64,000 nucleotides of DNA from Desertivibrio insolitus. Lineage in GTDB: Bacteria; Actinomycetota; Actinomycetes; Actinomycetales; Microbacteriaceae. Shown here piece after piece: positions 20,292 through 28,776 of the stretch. The stretch covers positions 455,170 to 519,169 of the forward strand of contig NZ_JAFIQW010000002.1 of assembly GCF_017355965.1 (NCBI RefSeq). Direction: 5' to 3'. A model generated the notes under the pieces. That model saw only the letters and a program-made list of their open reading frames with translations, was not told the DNA's origin and made no database searches. The translations under genes and the position numbers were made by a program. Within the stretch, counting starts at the first letter, position 1; every line of letters begins with the position of its first letter.

Positions 20292-21056
20292 TCAGAGCGT
20301 CGTCATTCCGCCGTCGACGCGGAATAGCGCGCCGGTGGCGAAATCGGATTCGTCGCTGGCGAGGTAGACCATGATGCCCTCGACGTCGTCAGGGCGCCCG
20401 GCCCGCCCCCGCGGGATGCGGGAGATGATCGCCGCCCGTGACTCCGGGTCCTCGGAGATGGCGGTCACCAGGGTCGTCTCGGTGTAGCCGGGCACGACGG
20501 TGTTGACCCGGATGCCCTCGTGCGCGTAGGCGGCCGCGACGGTGCGCCCCAGACCGTGGATCCCGGCCTTGGTCGTGCTGTACGCCGTGAAGTCCTGCCC
20601 CTCGCCGTTCAGACCCGTCGGGCTGCCGGTGAGGATGATCGAGCCACCGCGGCCGAGCATCGCCCGCACCCCGTGCTTGACGGTGAGGAACGTGCCGGTG
20701 AGGTTGATGTCGACGGTCTTGCGCCAGGCCTCGAGGTCGAGGTCGGCGACGCGCGCGTCCTGGCCGAACAGTTGTACTCCTGCGTTCGCCACCACGACGT
20801 CGGGGAACCAGTTGCGCTCGGCGAGAGCCGCGAAGGCGCCCTCGACGCTCGACTCGTCCGCGATGTCCATCCGCAGGGCGAGGGCCTCGCCGACTCCGTC
20901 GGCTTCGCGCGCCGCGGCCTCGGCGGCGCTCTCGTCGCGGTCGGTGAAGACGACGCGGGCACCCTCCCGCACGAAGCGCTCGGCGACCGCGCGGCCGATG
21001 CCGCTTCCCGCGCCGGTCACAAGGGTGGTCTTGCCGTGGAGGCGGGGCTGGGTCAT
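20292..21056 (-). CDS. SDR family oxidoreductase, possible apiose 1-dehydrogenase
   Basis: 254 residues, classical short-chain dehydrogenase. TGAGSGIGRA (~15-24) is the cofactor loop; an aspartate after beta-2 (FTDRD) suggests NAD. The active site is NAG, then Ser of ILTGSPTG, then YSTTKAG with Tyr/Lys (~158-162). AAGGAG precedes the ATG. It is the first gene of the SDR-apnL operon and lies behind operator site 2. The usual apiose dehydrogenase (ApsD) belongs to the Gfo/Idh/MocA family and is absent here, so this SDR may supply the lactone for ApnL. A polyol or tetrulose dehydrogenase role is also possible. Confidence 0.6.
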   Translation of the reverse strand: MTQPRLHGKTTLVTGAGSGIGRAVAERFVREGARVVFTDRDESAAEAAAREADGVGEALALRMDIADESSVEGAFAALAERNWFPDVVVANAGVQLFGQDARVADLDLEAWRKTVDINLTGTFLTVKHGVRAMLGRGGSIILTGSPTGLNGEGQDFTAYSTTKAGIHGLGRTVAAAYAHEGIRVNTVVPGYTETTLVTAISEDPESRAAIISRIPRGRAGRPDDVEGIMVYLASDESDFATGALFRVDGGMTTL

Positions 21057-21101
21057 CGGGTCAGTCTCCTTCGAAAGCCGTGAGGCTCCGATTCAAGCAC
21101 A

Positions 21102-21113
21102 AACCGGTTGACC
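21102..21113. promoter_or_regulatory. operator site 2 (AACCGGTTGACC)
   Basis: Reverse complement of GGTCAACCGGTT, 46 bases upstream of the SDR start; in the SDR orientation it is part of ACCGGTCAACCGGTTTG, i.e. two overlapping half-sites. No confident -10 could be chosen in this gap. Confidence 0.65.
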
Positions 21114-21148
21114 GGTAGAACCGCGACTTAGCGACACCACCGCGCGGG

Positions 21149-21898
21149 TCAGGAGGGGGCGGCCGGAGGGTTCAAGCTGTGTTCGAGGCGCTGGCCGGCC
21201 GTCGTCATGTGCGCCGACATGGCGGTAGCGGCCGCCTCGGGATCCCTCGAGCGGATGGCATCCAGTACGTGCGCGTGTTCCTCGAGAGCGGCGCGGTACT
21301 CCTCCGGCTCCCGCAGGGCACGGTCGACCCAGATCCGCAGCATCGCCCGCAGGCTCTGGAGCAGGTCGAGCAGAACCTTGTTGTTCGCCGCCCTGGCGAT
21401 CTGGAGATGGAACTTCAGGTCGGCTTCGACGAAGCGCGACCGGTTGCTCGTGCTCGCGCGCATCGTCTCCACGTGCTTCTCGAGGGCAGCGAGATCGGCG
21501 TCGGTGGCGCGCTCCGCAGCGCGGCGCGCGGCCACGATCTCGAGGTCGCCGCGCAGTTCGATGAGCTCGCGTGTGCGTGAGGCGTTCAGCATGAGGCCCC
21601 AGCTGAGGGTCTCGGGGAGCAGTTCGCTCGCCGACCCGCGCAGGTACGTGCCGGATCCCGGTCGCACCTCGACGATGCCGAGGATCTCGAGCGCCGCGAG
21701 CGCCTCGCGCACAGCCGACCGGCCGATGCCGAGCGTCGCGGCGAGGTTCCGCTCCGGCGGGAGCCGCGAGCCCGGCTCGATCTGGCCGCTCGTGAACACG
21801 TCGAGAAGGCGTTTCGTGACGAGGGCCACCGCGGAGCCGACGGGCACCGAGCCGATCACATCTTCGATGTGAGAGACGTCGTCGGCGAAGGCGGGCAC
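21149..21898 (-). CDS. GntR/FadR-family transcriptional regulator
   Basis: 249 residues. An N-terminal winged helix-turn-helix (~15-80; GSRLPPERNLAATLGIGRSA and EALAALEILGIVEVRPGSGTY) is joined to an FCD effector domain (~95-230). The FCD metal-ligand pattern is present: D/E in VEADLKFHLQIARAANN, later H residues in LEEHAHVLDAI and MSAHMTTAG. GTG 21898 is chosen because a -10 element TAGCGT (minus strand, 21906-21911) ends seven bases before it. It probably represses the island through the three GGTCAACCGGTT sites; the effector is likely a pathway acid or sugar. Confidence 0.88.
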   Translation of the reverse strand: MPAFADDVSHIEDVIGSVPVGSAVALVTKRLLDVFTSGQIEPGSRLPPERNLAATLGIGRSAVREALAALEILGIVEVRPGSGTYLRGSASELLPETLSWGLMLNASRTRELIELRGDLEIVAARRAAERATDADLAALEKHVETMRASTSNRSRFVEADLKFHLQIARAANNKVLLDLLQSLRAMLRIWVDRALREPEEYRAALEEHAHVLDAIRSRDPEAAATAMSAHMTTAGQRLEHSLNPPAAPS

Positions 21899-21937
21899 AG
21901 CGGTAACGCTAACAGCGGGAGGCGAGACACGCCTATT

Positions 21938-21949
21938 GGTCAACCGGTT
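21938..21949. promoter_or_regulatory. operator site 3 (GGTCAACCGGTT)
   Basis: Lies between the divergent regulator and MFS genes and touches the first base of the MFS -35 element. It could serve both autoregulation and control of the transporter operon. Confidence 0.65.
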
Positions 21950-21977
21950 TGACTCTGAGGGTGCACGGTTCGATACT
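21949..21977 (+). promoter_or_regulatory. promoter of the MFS-lerK-derI-oiaC-apnO-lerI operon
   Basis: TTGACT (21949-21954) and GATACT (21972-21977) with an ideal 17-base spacer, giving a start near 21984 and a ~47-base leader. Operator site 3 abuts the -35 box. Confidence 0.65.
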
Positions 21978-22030
21978 GGTCGCGCCGCGACAGCGGCTGC
22001 ACAACGACGTACAGGCCTGAAGGAGTCAAC

Positions 22031-23416
22031 GTGGACCTGGAAAACGCTCGAAGGAGCGTGAGCGGGATCGAGAGATCCGCCATCAAGAAGATCTCGATCC
22101 GTCTGGTGCCGTTCGTGGCGCTGATGTTCTTCATCAACTACCTCGACCGCACCGCGATCGGATTCGCCTCGCCGAACGGGATGAACGAGGACCTCGCGCT
22201 CTCGGCCGCTCAGTTCGGGTTCGCGTCGGGCGTCTTCTTCATCGGCTACATCCTGCTCGAGGTCCCGAGCAACCTCGCCCTGCACCGCTTCGGTGCTCGT
22301 CGCTGGCTCGCCCGGATCATGGTGACCTGGGGCGTCGTCGCGCTGCTGTTCACCTGGGTGCAGAACTTCGAGCAGCTCGCGATCCTCCGCTTCCTGCTCG
22401 GTGTCGCCGAGGCCGGCTTCTTCCCGGGGGCGATCCTCTTCCTCAGCCTCTGGGTGCCCGCGCGTCACCGCAGCAAGATCCTCGCGCTCTTCTACCTGGC
22501 GCAGCCCCTGACCACCGTGATCGGCGCCCCGCTCGCGAGCTGGCTGATCCAGCAGGACGGCGTCTTCGGGCTCGCCGGCTGGCGCTTCATGTTCTTCGGG
22601 GTCGCGATCCCGGCCATCGTGGTGGGCATCATCGCCTGGTTCTACCTCAAGGACAGCCCGAAGGACGCCAAGTGGCTGACCGAGGAGGAGCGCGCCTGGC
22701 TCGTCGGGGAGCTCGAGGTCGAGCGTGCGCGAACCGAGTCGCAGAACACCAAGGGACACAGCGGCCTCCGCCAAGCGTTCGGAAGCGGCCGGGTCTGGAT
22801 GCTGTCGTTCATCTACTTCGGCTTCATCTACGGCCTCTACGCCCTCGCCTTCTTCCTCCCGACGATCATCGGCGGGTTCCAGGAGACCTTCGGCACCGAG
22901 TTCGACATCATCCAGCGCGGTCTCATCACCGCCGTGCCGTACGTTCCCGCCGCCATCGCCCTGTGGCTCTGGTCGCGTGACGTGTCGCGCCGGGGGCTGC
23001 GGACGTGGCACATCGTCATCCCCGCCGTGGTCGGCGCCGTGACCATCCCGCTCGCGCTCTTCGCGAACTCGCCCGCGCTCACGATCGCGCTCGTCGCGCT
23101 GACCGCGATGGCGATCTTCTCGGCCCTGCCGAACTTCTGGACCCTGCCGACCCAGTTCCTCACCGGCGCGGCGGCCGCGGCGGGGGTCGCGCTGATCAAC
23201 ACGATCGGCAACCTCGCCGGGTTCTCGGCGCCGTACATCTCGGGAGCGGTCGCCGACGCCACCGCGGTGAACGGCGAGCCCCAGTACGTCGTCCCGATGA
23301 TCATCGTCGGCGGCTTCATGGGCCTCTCGGCGATCCTCATGGCGCTCCTCGCTGCCAAGGGTCGCGTGAACACCTCCGCCGACACGCCTCAGGCCGAGAC
23401 GGTCCCCGCGGCCTGA
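22031..23416 (+). CDS. MFS transporter, anion:cation symporter (ACS) type
   Basis: 461 residues, 12 helices. The N-terminal pattern FINYLDRTAIGFA, the VPSNLALHRFGARRWLARIMVTWG loop and FLLGVAEAGFFPGAILFLSLW place it in the ACS family (tartrate, glucarate, galactonate and other sugar-acid importers). Membership in this operon suggests uptake of D-apionate or a related sugar acid, complementing the sugar ABC importer. AGGAG lies six bases before GTG 22031. It is divergent from the regulator gene. Confidence 0.88.
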   Translation: MDLENARRSVSGIERSAIKKISIRLVPFVALMFFINYLDRTAIGFASPNGMNEDLALSAAQFGFASGVFFIGYILLEVPSNLALHRFGARRWLARIMVTWGVVALLFTWVQNFEQLAILRFLLGVAEAGFFPGAILFLSLWVPARHRSKILALFYLAQPLTTVIGAPLASWLIQQDGVFGLAGWRFMFFGVAIPAIVVGIIAWFYLKDSPKDAKWLTEEERAWLVGELEVERARTESQNTKGHSGLRQAFGSGRVWMLSFIYFGFIYGLYALAFFLPTIIGGFQETFGTEFDIIQRGLITAVPYVPAAIALWLWSRDVSRRGLRTWHIVIPAVVGAVTIPLALFANSPALTIALVALTAMAIFSALPNFWTLPTQFLTGAAAAAGVALINTIGNLAGFSAPYISGAVADATAVNGEPQYVVPMIIVGGFMGLSAILMALLAAKGRVNTSADTPQAETVPAA

Positions 23417-23485
23417 CGACCCTGCCGCGGCGGTGGCACATTCCACCGCCGCGGCATCCACCCATCCAGTGACAGGAGACCGAAG

Positions 23486-25219
23486 ATGACCCGCCTGTAC
23501 AACGACCCCTCGGCGTTCGCCGACGAGATGATCGATGGCTTCGTCGCCGCCAACCGCGCCTATGTGAGGCGGGTGCAGGGCGGCGTCGTCCGAAGCACCC
23601 GCACCGCCGAGAACCAGGTCGCCGTCGTCGTCGGCGGCGGCTCCGGTCACTATCCCGCGTTCGGCGGCCTGGTCGGCCCCGGACTGGCGTCGGGAGCGGC
23701 GATGGGCAACCTCTTCGCCTCGCCGAGCTCGCAGCAGGTCTACTCCGTCGCAAGCGCGGCCGAGCGCGGCGGGGGAGTGCTCCTCACCTACGGCAACTAC
23801 GCCGGTGACGTGCTCCAGTTCGGTCAGGCGCAGGAGCGGCTGAGCGCCGAAGGCGTCCGCACCGCCACCGTCGTCGTCACCGACGACATCTCGAGTGCGG
23901 GGATCGACGAGATCGAGAAGCGCCGCGGCATCGCGGGCGACCTGTGCGTCTTCAAGGTGGCAGGGGCGGCAGCCGAGGCGGGAGCGGACTTCGACGAGGT
24001 CGTCCGCATCGCCGCCAAGGCGAACGACCGCACCCGTTCGTTCGGGGTGGCGTTCTCCGGATGCCGGCTGCCGGGCGCCGACCACGATCTGTTCGACGTG
24101 CCGGAGGGCCGCATGGCGGTCGGCATGGGTATCCACGGCGAGCCGGGCATCAGCGAGACGGACGTCCCCACGGCCGACGAGCTCGCCGAGCTGTTCGTCG
24201 CCAAGCTCCTCGGCGAGGTCCCGCCCGCGGTCGACCGGGTCGAGGGCAGCCGCGTCGCCGTAATCCTCAACGGACTCGGCTCGGTCAAGTACGAGGAGCT
24301 CTTCGTCGTCTACCGCCGGGTCGCGCAGCTGCTCGAGCAGGCGGGTCTCACGGTCGTCGAGCCCGAGGTCGGCGAGCTCGTGACGAGCTTCGACATGGCG
24401 GGCGCTTCGCTCACCCTGTTCTGGCTCGACGACGAGCTCGAGCGGCTCTGGGCCGCCCCCGCCGATTCCCCCGCCTACCGCAAGGGCTCGGTGGGTGCCG
24501 TCGAGGTCATGGACGAGAGCGAGTCGCGCGCCGAGGCCGCAGCCGACGAGACGGTGCCCGAGGCCTCCGAGCAGTCGCGGGCCGCGGCGGCCCTGGTGGT
24601 CGACGTCCTCCGGGCGCTCAGCGGAACCATCGACGAGAACGTCGAAGAACTCGGCCGGATCGACGCCGTCGCGGGCGACGGCGACCACGGCATCGGGATG
24701 CAGCGCGGCAGCGCCGCGGCCGTCGACGCGGCCGTCGCTGCAGCGTCACGGGGTGCCGGTGCCGGCACCGTGCTGCTCAAGGCGGGCGACGCATGGGCGG
24801 ACCGCGCCGGCGGCACCTCCGGGGCGCTCTGGGGCCTCATCCTGCGAAGCGTCGGCGACGAGCTCGGCGACGACTCCGCCCCGGATGCGGCCTCCGTCGC
24901 CGCCGGTGTCACCTCCGGAGCTCGCGCCGTCGTCGACGTCGGTAAGGCCGAGCTGGGCGACAAGACGATGGTCGACGTCCTGCAGCCCTTCGCCGACGCA
25001 CTGGCCGCGGGAGTGCAGTCCGGCAAGGGCCTGCGTGCGGCATGGCGTGACGCCGCCGAGCAGGCGAAGGTCGCGGCCGCGGCCACCGCCGACCTGCTGC
25101 CCAAGCGTGGGCGTGCACGCCCGCACGCGGAGAAGAGCCTCGGAACGCCGGATGCCGGCGCCCACTCGCTCGCACTGATCACGCTGGCGATCGCCGGCGT
25201 CCTCGAGACCTCGAACTGA
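23486..25219 (+). CDS. lerK: fused DhaK-DhaL kinase, probable L-erythrulose kinase
   Basis: 577 residues, ATP-dependent dihydroxyacetone-kinase family. The DhaK domain (1-~330) has GGGSGHYPAFGG with the substrate histidine (~56) and GMGIHGEPG (~214-222), whose histidine matches the one that binds the ketose covalently in the family. The DhaL domain (~365-575) has the Mg-ATP loop GDGDHG and GGTSGALWG. In erythritol/threitol and apionate islands of actinobacteria and proteobacteria such proteins phosphorylate L- or D-erythrulose. With OiaC, LerI and DerI next to it, L-erythrulose 1-kinase is preferred; a dihydroxyacetone or D-erythrulose kinase cannot be excluded. Confidence 0.75.
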   Translation: MTRLYNDPSAFADEMIDGFVAANRAYVRRVQGGVVRSTRTAENQVAVVVGGGSGHYPAFGGLVGPGLASGAAMGNLFASPSSQQVYSVASAAERGGGVLLTYGNYAGDVLQFGQAQERLSAEGVRTATVVVTDDISSAGIDEIEKRRGIAGDLCVFKVAGAAAEAGADFDEVVRIAAKANDRTRSFGVAFSGCRLPGADHDLFDVPEGRMAVGMGIHGEPGISETDVPTADELAELFVAKLLGEVPPAVDRVEGSRVAVILNGLGSVKYEELFVVYRRVAQLLEQAGLTVVEPEVGELVTSFDMAGASLTLFWLDDELERLWAAPADSPAYRKGSVGAVEVMDESESRAEAAADETVPEASEQSRAAAALVVDVLRALSGTIDENVEELGRIDAVAGDGDHGIGMQRGSAAAVDAAVAAASRGAGAGTVLLKAGDAWADRAGGTSGALWGLILRSVGDELGDDSAPDAASVAAGVTSGARAVVDVGKAELGDKTMVDVLQPFADALAAGVQSGKGLRAAWRDAAEQAKVAAAATADLLPKRGRARPHAEKSLGTPDAGAHSLALITLAIAGVLETSN

Positions 25220-25228
25220 AGGAGAACC

Positions 25229-25690
25229 ATGGCTGAGGGACTGCGCCTCGTCGTCGGAAGCGACGACGCGGGCTACGAGTACAAGGAACGAATCAAGGCC
25301 GACCTCGAGGCCAACGGGGCCGTCGTCTCCGTGGTCGACGTCGGTGTCGACGCCGACAGCCACACCAACTACCCGGCGGTGGCGACCGCCGCGGCGGAGA
25401 TCGTCGCCCGCGGCGAGGCCGATCGCGCCATCCTCATCTGCGGCACCGGGCTCGGCGTCGCGATCGCGGCGAACAAGGTCAAGGGCATCCGCGCCGTCAC
25501 CGCTCACGACAGCTTCTCGGTGGAGCGGTCGATCCTGTCGAACGACGCGCAGGTGCTGTGCATGGGGCAGCGGGTCGTCGGGCTCGAGCTGGCGCGTCGC
25601 CTCGCCAAGGAGTGGCTGACGTACACCTTCGACAAGTCGAGCGCCTCGAACGACAAGGTGCAGGAGATCTGCGCGTACGAGGGCGTCTGA
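25229..25690 (+). CDS. derI: RpiB/LacAB-type isomerase, probable D-erythrulose-4-phosphate isomerase
   Basis: 153 residues. The RpiB fold is clear: SDDAGYEYK at the N-terminus (the family has GSDHAGxxLK; here D replaces H), and [23 protein letters not shown] (from ~71) for the phosphate-binding loop. The DAG variant and the position between an erythrulose kinase and a TIM-like isomerase fit DerI/EryI, which converts D-erythrulose 4-phosphate to D-erythrose 4-phosphate. GAAGGAGAACC precedes the ATG, nine bases after lerK. Confidence 0.78.
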   Translation: MAEGLRLVVGSDDAGYEYKERIKADLEANGAVVSVVDVGVDADSHTNYPAVATAAAEIVARGEADRAILICGTGLGVAIAANKVKGIRAVTAHDSFSVERSILSNDAQVLCMGQRVVGLELARRLAKEWLTYTFDKSSASNDKVQEICAYEGV

Positions 25691-25694
25691 CGAC

Positions 25695-26498
25695 GTGATC
25701 GGCACGAGCACCTACGCCTACTTCTGGCGATGGTCGGAGCGGGCCCCCGAGCCGATGACGCTCGAGGCGATGCTCCGCGACACGGCGGAGGAGGGCGCGG
25801 AGGTCTTCCAGATCTGCGACTACCCGCAGATCGAGGGGCGCACCCGGCCTGAGCTCGAGCAGTTGAAGACCGTCGCCGACGAACTCGGCATCGTGCTCGA
25901 GCTCGGCACCAAGGGCCTGCGGCCGGATCACCTGCTGCGCTACCTGGAGCTGGCCGAGCCGCTCGGCGTGACCCTCGTGCGCAGCATGGTGTTCTCGCCC
26001 GACTTCCGGCCGTCCCTCGACGAGGCCGAGCGTCTGCTGCGCGAGGAGATCCTGCCCGCCTACTCGCAGCGCGGGGTGACCCTCGCGCTCGAGACGTACG
26101 AGCAGATCCCCTCGGCCGACCTCGTCGCGCTCGTCGAACGGGTGGGCAGCGAGCACCTGGGGATCTGTCTCGATCCGGCGAACGGCGTCGCGGGGCTCGA
26201 GCACCCGAACGACGTCATCGATCGTGCCGGCCCCTTGACCGTCAACATCCACAGCAAGGACTTCGCCTTCTCGCGTCGCGGCGGCTGGGTGGGATTCACC
26301 CTCGCCGGGACGGAGATGGGCACGGGCCTGCTCGACTACGACCGCCTGCTGGACAGGACGGACGCCAAGGCGCGCGGGCTGAGCCAGGTCGTCGAGCACT
26401 GGCTTCCGTGGACCGACGACTACGAGACCACCGCTCGCCTCGAGCGCGAGTGGACCACCGCAACACTCGAATACCTAAGGAGCAAGAACAATGACTGA
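25695..26498 (+). CDS. oiaC: probable 3-oxo-isoapionate decarboxylase (xylose-isomerase-like TIM barrel)
   Basis: 267 residues, AP-endonuclease-2/xylose-isomerase-like barrel. The opening MIGTSTYAYFWRW and metal ligands E in LALETYEQ (~136), D in CLDPANG (~168), H in NIHSKDF (~196) and E in VVEHWLPW (~235) agree with the divalent-metal site of this fold. Next to ApnO it is best read as OiaC, which decarboxylates 3-oxo-isoapionate to L-erythrulose. GTG 25695 is four bases after the derI stop. The gene overlaps apnO by eight bases. Other members of this broad fold are sugar isomerases/epimerases, the main alternative. Confidence 0.7.
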   Translation: MIGTSTYAYFWRWSERAPEPMTLEAMLRDTAEEGAEVFQICDYPQIEGRTRPELEQLKTVADELGIVLELGTKGLRPDHLLRYLELAEPLGVTLVRSMVFSPDFRPSLDEAERLLREEILPAYSQRGVTLALETYEQIPSADLVALVERVGSEHLGICLDPANGVAGLEHPNDVIDRAGPLTVNIHSKDFAFSRRGGWVGFTLAGTEMGTGLLDYDRLLDRTDAKARGLSQVVEHWLPWTDDYETTARLEREWTTATLEYLRSKNND

Positions 26499-27363
26499 CC
26501 TCGTGTCGACGGGAACCCTCACGATCGCCGTGATCGGCGCCGGCGGGAAGATGGGCATGCGCGTGTCCAACAACCTCGCGAAGACCGATCACACCGTGTT
26601 CTACAGCGAGGCCTCGCCCGCGGGCCAGGAGCGCGTGCGCGAGGCTGGGCGTGAGATCACCGAGACGGCCGACGCGATCAAGGACGCCGACGTCGTGATC
26701 CTCGCCGTGCCGGATGTCGTGCTCGGCGCCGTCTCCGAGACGGTCGTGCCCGACATGAAGACCGGGTCGATCGTGCTGACCCTCGACCCCGCCGCGGCCT
26801 ACGCCGGGCTGCTGGCACGACGCGACGACATCCACTACGCCGTGGCGCACCCCTGCCACCCCTCCGTGTTCCTCGAGCGCACCACCCCCGAGGAGTGGGC
26901 CGACACCTTCGGCGGCATCGCCGCGCCCCAGGAGGTCGTCGCCGCCCTCGAGGAGGGCGACGACGAGGTCCGGGCGATCGCCGAGACCGTCATCGCCACG
27001 ATGTACTCGCCCGTGATCAAGGTGCACTGGGTCACCGTGAAGCAGCTCGCCGTGCTCGAGCCGACGCTCGTCGAGACGATCGCGTGCATGGTCGGTGAGT
27101 TCCTCAAGGAGGCGCTCGACGAGACCGTCAACGGCGTGGGCGTTCCCTACGAGGCCGCTCGCGCGATGCTCTACGGCCACACCTGGATCGCACTCACCAA
27201 CGGTCTGCGCGGTTCCAACCCGTTCTCCGACGCGTGCCACATCGCGATGGACTACGGACGCGAGTCGATCGTGCGTGACGACTGGAAGAAGATCTTCTCC
27301 GACGACCAGCTCGACTACGTGATCGGCCGCATGCTCAAGCTCGAAGGTGGGATCACGCGCTGA
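26491..27363 (+). CDS. apnO: probable D-apionate oxidoisomerase
   Basis: 290 residues, 6-phosphogluconate-dehydrogenase-like. The Rossmann loop is GAGGKMGMRVSNNL (~15-28) and a phosphogluconate-dehydrogenase-type C-terminal half follows (PCHPSVF ~125, KQLAVLEPTLVETIACMVGEFLKEALDE ~185-212). This is the family of ApnO, which oxidises and rearranges D-apionate to 3-oxo-isoapionate. TAAGGAGCAAGAACA before the ATG is a strong ribosome site inside the end of oiaC. The stop shares four bases (CTGA) with the probable lerI start. Confidence 0.72.
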   Translation: MTDLVSTGTLTIAVIGAGGKMGMRVSNNLAKTDHTVFYSEASPAGQERVREAGREITETADAIKDADVVILAVPDVVLGAVSETVVPDMKTGSIVLTLDPAAAYAGLLARRDDIHYAVAHPCHPSVFLERTTPEEWADTFGGIAAPQEVVAALEEGDDEVRAIAETVIATMYSPVIKVHWVTVKQLAVLEPTLVETIACMVGEFLKEALDETVNGVGVPYEAARAMLYGHTWIALTNGLRGSNPFSDACHIAMDYGRESIVRDDWKKIFSDDQLDYVIGRMLKLEGGITR

Positions 27364-28127
27364 GCACGTCCAGCCGCATCGTCGGCGTGAGCCTGAAGAT
27401 GTACTTCAGCCACGCCAGGACGCTGGAGTGGTGCGCCGCGGTCGCCGCGGCCGCGCGCTCCACCCCGGCCGTCGGCGACGGCACCGTCGAGGTGTTCGTC
27501 GCCCCCACCTTCCCCGCGCTCGTGCCCGCGCGCGACGTGCTCGCCGGCTCCGGCGTGGCTCTGGCGGCGCAGGACCTCGCGACCGACGACGCAGGAGCGT
27601 TCACCGGCGAGGTCAGCGGTGCCGAACTCGCCGAGATCGGCACGCGACTCGTCGAGGTTGGGCACGCGGAGCGGCGCCGCCTCTTCGGCGAGACCGACGA
27701 GGTCGTCGCCCGCAAGACGGATGCCGCCCTGCGCAACGGCCTCGCCCCCGTGCTGTGCCTCGGCGAGCTGCAGGACGGCGATCCCGAGGAAGCGGCGCGC
27801 GAGACGATCGCGCAGTTCGACAGCGCGGTGCGGACCGCCGAGCAGAGCGGCCACGGCGGCCGGATCGTCGTCGCCTACGAGCCCGTCTGGGCGATCGGGG
27901 CAGCGGAACCGGCGGGCACCGACCACATCCGCGCCGTGTGCGCCCGGCTCAAGGAGCACGTCGCCGCCCGACCGGCCTTCGCGGGCAGCTCCGTGATCTA
28001 CGGCGGCAGCGCGAAGCCGGGCCTGTTCGGAAGGCTCGGCGACGAAGTCGACGGGCTCTTCCTCGGTCGCTTCGCGCACGATCCGGCCGCGTTCGCGCAG
28101 ATCCTGGCCGAGGCGGCCGCCGCCTAG
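27360..28127 (+). CDS. lerI: triosephosphate-isomerase-like protein, probable L-erythrulose-1-phosphate isomerase
   Basis: 255 residues from the proposed start. TIM catalytic residues are present: Lys in SLKMYF, His in VGHAERRRLFGE (~103), Glu in VVAYEPVWAIG (~176), and the phosphate loop GSAKPGLFG. The family members LerI/EryH turn L-erythrulose 1-phosphate into D-erythrulose 4-phosphate. Start: the first ATG/GTG/TTG in frame is GTG 27387, but that would delete the first beta strand and leave the catalytic lysine at residue 4. CTG 27360 overlaps the apnO stop as CTGA, like the GTGA/TTGA couplings elsewhere in the window, and yields STSSRIVGVSLKMYF. Last gene of the operon. Confidence 0.75.
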   Translation: MSTSSRIVGVSLKMYFSHARTLEWCAAVAAAARSTPAVGDGTVEVFVAPTFPALVPARDVLAGSGVALAAQDLATDDAGAFTGEVSGAELAEIGTRLVEVGHAERRRLFGETDEVVARKTDAALRNGLAPVLCLGELQDGDPEEAARETIAQFDSAVRTAEQSGHGGRIVVAYEPVWAIGAAEPAGTDHIRAVCARLKEHVAARPAFAGSSVIYGGSAKPGLFGRLGDEVDGLFLGRFAHDPAAFAQILAEAAAA

Positions 28128-28162
28128 GTCGGCGGCGCCTCGCGCCGGGTCTGACTCAGAGG

Positions 28163-28612
28163 TCAGGGCGCCTCGGCGTCATCCGGGAACACGACGCCCT
28201 TGTGCAGCACGAAACAGCCCCAGGGCGCCGGATCGAGCACGTGCACGACGGCGAAGGCGCCCTTCGCGCGCTCGTAGAAGTTGAGGCGGGGGATCACGCC
28301 CCACTCGAGAGGTTTCGGATGAGAGGCCCGCGCGAGCTCGAGCACGGCGTCCTGCTCGGCCGTCGTCCGCGCGGGATCGCCGTCCACCTCCATGCGCTCG
28401 AGCGGTGTCTCGAGGAACACGTCGAGCGGGAAGACGCTGAGGATCGCGCCGATCGCGCGCGACATCGTCGCCTCTCCCAGACGCACGACCGGCTTGCCGG
28501 TCGCCACGGCCGGGAAGTTGCGGTCCACGACCAGCAACTGGTCGCCGTGTCCCATGTCGTCGAGCAGGTGCAGCAGCGCGCCTCCGAGCAACGGATCGAT
28601 GCCCTTGAGCAT
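28163..28612 (-). CDS. RbsD/FucU family sugar mutarotase
   Basis: 149 residues, cytoplasmic. The FucU/RbsD signature is LLHLLDDMGHGDQLLVVDRNFPA at 13-35 (His and Asp of GHGD are the catalytic pair) with WGVIPRLNFYERAKGAFAVV near the C-terminus. These enzymes interconvert alpha and beta anomers (fucose, ribose). A strong GGAGGAGGAGG ribosome site precedes the ATG. A minus-strand -10 TACTAT lies at 28681-28686. It converges with lerI across 35 bases. Its place at the edge of the island suggests anomer conversion of the imported sugar before oxidation at C1. Confidence 0.85.
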   Translation of the reverse strand: MLKGIDPLLGGALLHLLDDMGHGDQLLVVDRNFPAVATGKPVVRLGEATMSRAIGAILSVFPLDVFLETPLERMEVDGDPARTTAEQDAVLELARASHPKPLEWGVIPRLNFYERAKGAFAVVHVLDPAPWGCFVLHKGVVFPDDAEAP

Positions 28613-28628
28613 GCGTCCTCCTCCTCCC

Positions 28629-28643
28629 GCGGGCGCAGCCCGC
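28629..28643. repeat. core of the palindromic intergenic repeat (degenerate copy)
   Basis: GCGGGCGCAGCCCGC, identical to the centre of the repeat at 10561-10595 but lacking its outer arms. It would form a hairpin just upstream of the mutarotase ribosome site. Confidence 0.4.
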
Positions 28644-28776
28644 ATCCTCGTCGTCGAGTCCGGGCGATCAGCCCGTCGCGATAGTAACGGTGCGCAGCAC
28701 GCCCGTCGGCGCGGTCGACCCCACCTCGTGTTACGTCGGGCGAACGGATGCCGCCGAGCCTCTGCTCCGCCTGCAC

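Noticed and set aside
21899-24688. A long minus-strand extension upstream of the FadR-type regulator
   Set aside because: The frame stays open across the MFS and kinase genes, but only 21149-21898 resembles a protein family, and a -10 element fits the GTG at 21898.
23486-25219. Reading the DhaKL kinase as ordinary glycerol/dihydroxyacetone metabolism
   Set aside because: No glycerol dehydrogenase is present, while DerI-, LerI-, OiaC- and ApnO-like genes follow in the same operon, which fits an erythrulose kinase better. Not excluded.
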